Assembly (NCBI GenBank): GCA_902488555.1
Contig: CABTWT010000036.1
Span: forward strand, 1-9,956
Source of the DNA: an uncultured Anaerococcus sp.
GTDB lineage: Bacteria; Bacillota_A; Clostridia; Tissierellales; Peptoniphilaceae
DNA: 9,956 bases
Direction: 5' to 3'
Shown here: piece by piece, positions 7,331 through 9,956 of the stretch
How the letters are laid out: each line of letters begins with the position of its first letter
How positions within the stretch are numbered: the first letter of the stretch is position 1
Made by a program: the position numbers and the translations under genes
Notes under the pieces: generated by a model
Told to the model about the DNA's origin: nothing
Database searches by the model: none
The model's input: the letters and a program-made list of their open reading frames with translations, nothing else

Positions 7331-7339
7331 TGTTATAAT
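7331..7339 (+). promoter_or_regulatory. Extended -10 element, possible internal promoter
   Basis: TGTTATAAT is a perfect extended -10 motif (TGn followed by TATAAT). Nothing close to TTGACA lies 17 bases upstream; the hexamer there reads CAGAAC. The motif ends 6 bases before the ATG at 7346, so a transcript starting at the usual distance would begin at or next to the start codon. Confidence 0.5.
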
Positions 7340-7345
7340 TAAAGT

Positions 7346-8254
7346 ATGAAAAATATTAGAATATGGTTGATTTTAGCAGTTTTACTTTTTACAGGTTGTT
7401 CTTCTAAAAATAATGACTCACTAAGTATAAAGCACTTGGATGTCAACAAAGAAGAGATTTATTACAATCCTATAGATAAAAAATTGCTGAAATTTAACCC
7501 AAATGGAAATAAAAAAGAAATAATGAACCCTGACTCAAATTCCCTTGCCTATGATATATACGGCGCAGGATCTATGTTCGTTATAGGAGATAGTAAGCTT
7601 CACCAATATAAGCTAGTCGACATAGAAAAGACAGAGATTAAGACTATTTTTGACTTTGATGGTGGCCAAGAGATCATCCCTATAGGACTAATGGATGGCA
7701 ATTTATATTTCATCAATAAGTTTTATGAAAATGATCAGGAAAATAGAGATAAGACTACTATTAGCGTCCTAAGCCTAAGTGATTTTACTATCACCCAAAT
7801 TGAAAATATCCATGGCGATATCAAAGATGGGATAGTAAGTCCTAAAAATATTTTTTATACTACTTATAAGGCAAGCGAAAATTACTACGAACTTTACAAA
7901 AAATCTATAGAGTCTGGCAAAAAGGGAGATAGTCCAGAGCTTATTTCAGTAGGCTATGAGACAGCAGACCTCTACCTATCCAAGGACTTAGATAGGGAAA
8001 AGGAGATAATAAGTCTATACGCTTCAGATGAGGATAGGATATATTCTCAAAAGGAATCCTGGGATAAACATGAGGCCAATTATTTTACCCCATCTACAGT
8101 TATTGGCATTGCCCAAGATGGGGAAGATTTGAAAGTAAGCTTTGTAGATAAGAGGACTAGGACAAATTTCACCAATGTTGATAATGTATATGGCATAAGA
8201 TTTGAGGGAGATACAATAGTTGTAGCAACTGACAAGGGAGCAAGCAAATATTAG
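7346..8254 (+). CDS. Lipoprotein, third paralogue, short tether
   Basis: Function is unknown. The 302 residues start with MKNIRIWLILAVLLFTGC (lipidated Cys18). Only about 15 polar residues separate the anchor from the shared domain, and the acidic tether of the two upstream paralogues is missing. Homology is seen in VNKEEIYYNP, QEIIPIGLMDGNLYFINKFYEN, ISVLSLSDFTITQIEN, ENYYELYKKSIESG and SPELISVGYETADLYL, which correspond in order to segments of the first two copies. It is the most diverged of the three, and its end reads IVVATDKGASKY, without the I-E-I/F-E-I ending of the others. No good ribosome binding site precedes the ATG: only AAAG, 1 base away, is present. An extended -10 element ends 6 bases upstream, so it may be expressed from a leaderless or near-leaderless transcript as well as by read-through. 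Confidence 0.82.
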   Translation: MKNIRIWLILAVLLFTGCSSKNNDSLSIKHLDVNKEEIYYNPIDKKLLKFNPNGNKKEIMNPDSNSLAYDIYGAGSMFVIGDSKLHQYKLVDIEKTEIKTIFDFDGGQEIIPIGLMDGNLYFINKFYENDQENRDKTTISVLSLSDFTITQIENIHGDIKDGIVSPKNIFYTTYKASENYYELYKKSIESGKKGDSPELISVGYETADLYLSKDLDREKEIISLYASDEDRIYSQKESWDKHEANYFTPSTVIGIAQDGEDLKVSFVDKRTRTNFTNVDNVYGIRFEGDTIVVATDKGASKY

Positions 8255-8272
8255 GCATTTTGGAGAGGGAAA

Positions 8273-9070
8273 TTGAAAGAAAGAGTAGCTAAGAAAAAAG
8301 TAAAGAAAAATCCTCCCTTAAGGATTTTTAAGCTAGGACTAGTTTTAATAATTGCAGTATTAGCAATTGTAGTAATAAGAGATAGGTTTTTCCCGCAAAA
8401 GACTGTTGCCATAGTTCACAACAATCAAAATACAACTGGAATCGAGTATGCCTTAACTGACAAAAATGTAGGAATTTACAATGTCGATACTAGTCAGTTT
8501 AGCTTAGAAGATGTAGAAAGAATGATTGATGAAGCTGATGGTGTTATCTTTGCTGGGGGCAATGACTTTGACCCATCTCTTTATGGTGGCAATCAAGATT
8601 TGGTAGAAGACTACTCTAGAGAAGATGACGAGAAAAGTATAGGTATATTTACCTATGCCATAGAAAAAAATAAGCCAATCCTTGGAATCTGTAGGGGCAT
8701 GCAGCTTATGAATATCTATTATGGTGGGTCTTTATATGATGATATAAAAACTCAATATTCTAAAGACGTTATCCATAGGGGCGATGATAAGACTTATGCC
8801 TACCATAATGTGAATATAAAAGATGATTCCTATCTTAGAGAAATTATTGGTGAAAATCAAATAGAAGTCAATTCCTTCCACCATGAGGGAATAAAAGACT
8901 TGGCAGAAGGTTTAGATATCTCTGCAGAAAGCCCAGACGGGCTTATAGAAGCCATAGAAAACCCCTACTATCCATATATGATAGGAGTTCAATGGCACCC
9001 AGAAGCAAGCTATAGTGACGATGAATACAGCAAAAGAATATTTGATGACTTTATAAGGAAATTAAAATGA
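8273..9070 (+). CDS. Membrane-anchored class-I glutamine-amidotransferase-like hydrolase (peptidase C26, PuuD-like)
   Basis: The catalytic domain belongs to the gamma-glutamyl hydrolase family (C26), whose PuuD members cleave gamma-glutamyl-GABA. The start is TTG at 8273: GGAGAGG (8262-8268) lies 4 bases upstream and no ATG lies near it in frame. The 265 residues begin with a Lys-rich cytosolic head (1-20) and one membrane helix (about 21-35). The amidotransferase-like domain follows from about residue 43, so by the positive-inside rule it should face outside. The nucleophile is Cys140 in LGICRGMQ. The partners are His242 and Glu244 in VQWHPE. FAGGNDFDPSLYGG (93-106) and VNSFHHEG (199-206) are PuuD-type signatures. 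A membrane anchor is unusual, because soluble cytoplasmic forms are the rule. It follows the third lipoprotein by 18 bases and overlaps pepT in an ATGA junction. The substrate is unknown; a gamma-glutamyl bond in peptides or cell-wall fragments is possible. Confidence 0.88.
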   Translation: MKERVAKKKVKKNPPLRIFKLGLVLIIAVLAIVVIRDRFFPQKTVAIVHNNQNTTGIEYALTDKNVGIYNVDTSQFSLEDVERMIDEADGVIFAGGNDFDPSLYGGNQDLVEDYSREDDEKSIGIFTYAIEKNKPILGICRGMQLMNIYYGGSLYDDIKTQYSKDVIHRGDDKTYAYHNVNIKDDSYLREIIGENQIEVNSFHHEGIKDLAEGLDISAESPDGLIEAIENPYYPYMIGVQWHPEASYSDDEYSKRIFDDFIRKLK

Positions 9071-9956
9071 ATGAAGCTACTATAAAAGAAAAACTACAAG
9101 AAAACTTTCTATCATACCTGGCTATCCCTAGCCAGTCTGATGAAAAAAATCCCAATGTCCCATCATCTGTGGGACAACTTTTATTGGCCCAAAAATTAGA
9201 AAAAGACCTAAAAGATATGGGCCTAGTTGATATAAAGATCAATGAATTTGGAGTCTTGCAAGCAAAACTTCCAGCAAATACTGATAAAACAATCCCAAAT
9301 ATTGGCTGGGTTTGCCATCTTGATACAGTCGATGTAGGCCTAAGAGATAAGATAACTCCACAAGTAATCAAAGATTATGATGGCAAGGATATTATTTTAA
9401 ATGACAAGGAAAAAATAGTATTTTCCACTAAAGAAAATCCTGAAATCTTATCCTATATTGGCGATGACATAATTGTAAGTGATGGAAGATCTGTTCTTGG
9501 AGCTGATAACAAGGCAGCTATAGCCAATGTCATGACGGCCTTGTGGTATCTAAAAGAGAATCAAGACATTAACCACGGCAATATATACATAGCCTTTGTT
9601 CCAGATGAGGAAATTGGCCTTAGGGGAGTGAGGAAAATTGACTTTGAAAAATTTGATGTCGACTTTGCTTACACAATTGATTGCTGCGCCCTGGGTGAAT
9701 TAGTATATGAAACTTTCAATGCAGCAAGTGGAGTCATAAAGATAAAGGGAGTAAGCGCTCATCCAATGTCAGCCAAGGGAGTTTTGGTCAATCCTATAAT
9801 GATTGCCCATGACTTTATATCCATGCTAGATAGGGCTAAAATGCCAGAAAATAGCGAAAATAGAGAGGGATACGTCTGGATAACCGACATCAAATCCGAC
9901 GTCCTTAACTGCAGGATAGATTTCAATATAAGAAACCACGATAAGGAAAAATTTGA
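9067..9956 (+). CDS. pepT: Peptidase T (tripeptide aminopeptidase, M20B), 3'-truncated by window edge
   Basis: PepT is a cytoplasmic two-metal aminopeptidase that removes N-terminal residues from tripeptides. The frame runs from ATG 9067 through the window end without a stop (296 full codons, out of a usual length near 410). AAGGAA (9055-9060) lies 6 bases before the ATG, which overlaps the previous stop as ATGA. Visible M20 residues are metal ligand His84 and catalytic Asp86 in CHLDTVD, bridging Asp147 in LGADNKAA, catalytic Glu181 and ligand Glu182 in VPDEEIG, and ligand Asp205 in YTIDCC. The lid-domain start is shown by NAASGVIKIKGVSAHP. Two adjacent Cys (206-207) stand where E. coli PepT, from memory, has Gly-Gly after this Asp. 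Tight coupling to the C26 hydrolase suggests both act in peptide breakdown, but pepT may simply be the operon's housekeeping neighbour. Confidence 0.93.
   Translation, partial: MNEATIKEKLQENFLSYLAIPSQSDEKNPNVPSSVGQLLLAQKLEKDLKDMGLVDIKINEFGVLQAKLPANTDKTIPNIGWVCHLDTVDVGLRDKITPQVIKDYDGKDIILNDKEKIVFSTKENPEILSYIGDDIIVSDGRSVLGADNKAAIANVMTALWYLKENQDINHGNIYIAFVPDEEIGLRGVRKIDFEKFDVDFAYTIDCCALGELVYETFNAASGVIKIKGVSAHPMSAKGVLVNPIMIAHDFISMLDRAKMPENSENREGYVWITDIKSDVLNCRIDFNIRNHDKEKF

Noticed and set aside
7321..7339. TTGGCA-like sequence before TATAAT as a complete -35/-10 promoter
   Set aside because: TTGGCA (7319-7324) is only 9 bases from TATAAT, far too short for sigma-A. Only the extended -10 is kept.
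9051..9371. Antisense frame of 106 codons opposite the start of pepT
   Set aside because: It lies fully against a strongly supported pepT coding sequence and shows no recognisable protein features.
1..9956. Mobile elements, CRISPR arrays, tRNA or rRNA genes
   Set aside because: No transposase or integrase motifs, terminal repeats, regularly spaced repeats or tRNA cloverleaf candidates were seen on either strand.

Overview
The window reads as low-GC chromosomal DNA of an anaerobic Gram-positive (Bacillota). The supporting signs are A/T-rich codon choice, AGA/ATA usage, GGAG-type ribosome binding sites, short operonic spacings, lipobox lipoproteins and an FprA-type diiron flavoprotein. A Tissierellia/Peptoniphilaceae (Anaerococcus-like) host fits, but that is an inference from style and gene content, not from a marker gene. 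All genes lie on the + strand. No RNA gene, insertion sequence, CRISPR array or phage gene was seen, and no gene-free stretch exceeds about 220 bases.

Layout. (1) Bases 1-965 hold the 3' part of an FprA-family flavodiiron protein (O2/NO reductase), closed by a long hairpin terminator (976-1049). (2) A stand-alone Nudix hydrolase (1123-1569) has its own candidate promoter and terminator. (3) A near-consensus promoter (1676-1704, extended -10) is followed by a perfect 17-base palindrome, a likely operator. It drives a long cluster: a LolD/MacB-type ABC ATPase (1791-2513), a membrane-anchored CARDB/NEW3-like beta-domain protein that lacks any signal peptide (2497-3552), a MacB-type permease (3539-4927), three tandem paralogous lipoproteins (4938-6188, 6210-7301, 7346-8254), a membrane-anchored class-I glutamine-amidotransferase-like hydrolase of the peptidase C26 family (8273-9070) and the 5' part of peptidase T (9067-9956).

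How they may work together. The ATPase and permease make a MacB-type mechanotransmission ABC system. In a single-membrane bacterium it would act on extracytoplasmic peptides, lipids or lipoproteins at the outer face of the membrane. The beta-domain protein sits between ATPase and permease with gene overlaps on both sides (17 and 14 bases), so it is probably a third subunit. The three lipoproteins share one C-terminal domain, which I do not recognise, but differ in the length of the charged tether after the lipid anchor (about 100, 60 and 15 residues). They are the best candidate for an undescribed part of this system. A weak stem-loop and an extended -10 element directly before the third lipoprotein suggest an internal promoter with a very short or absent leader. 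The C26 hydrolase and PepT point to gamma-glutamyl or peptide metabolism but may be neighbours rather than parts of the transporter system.
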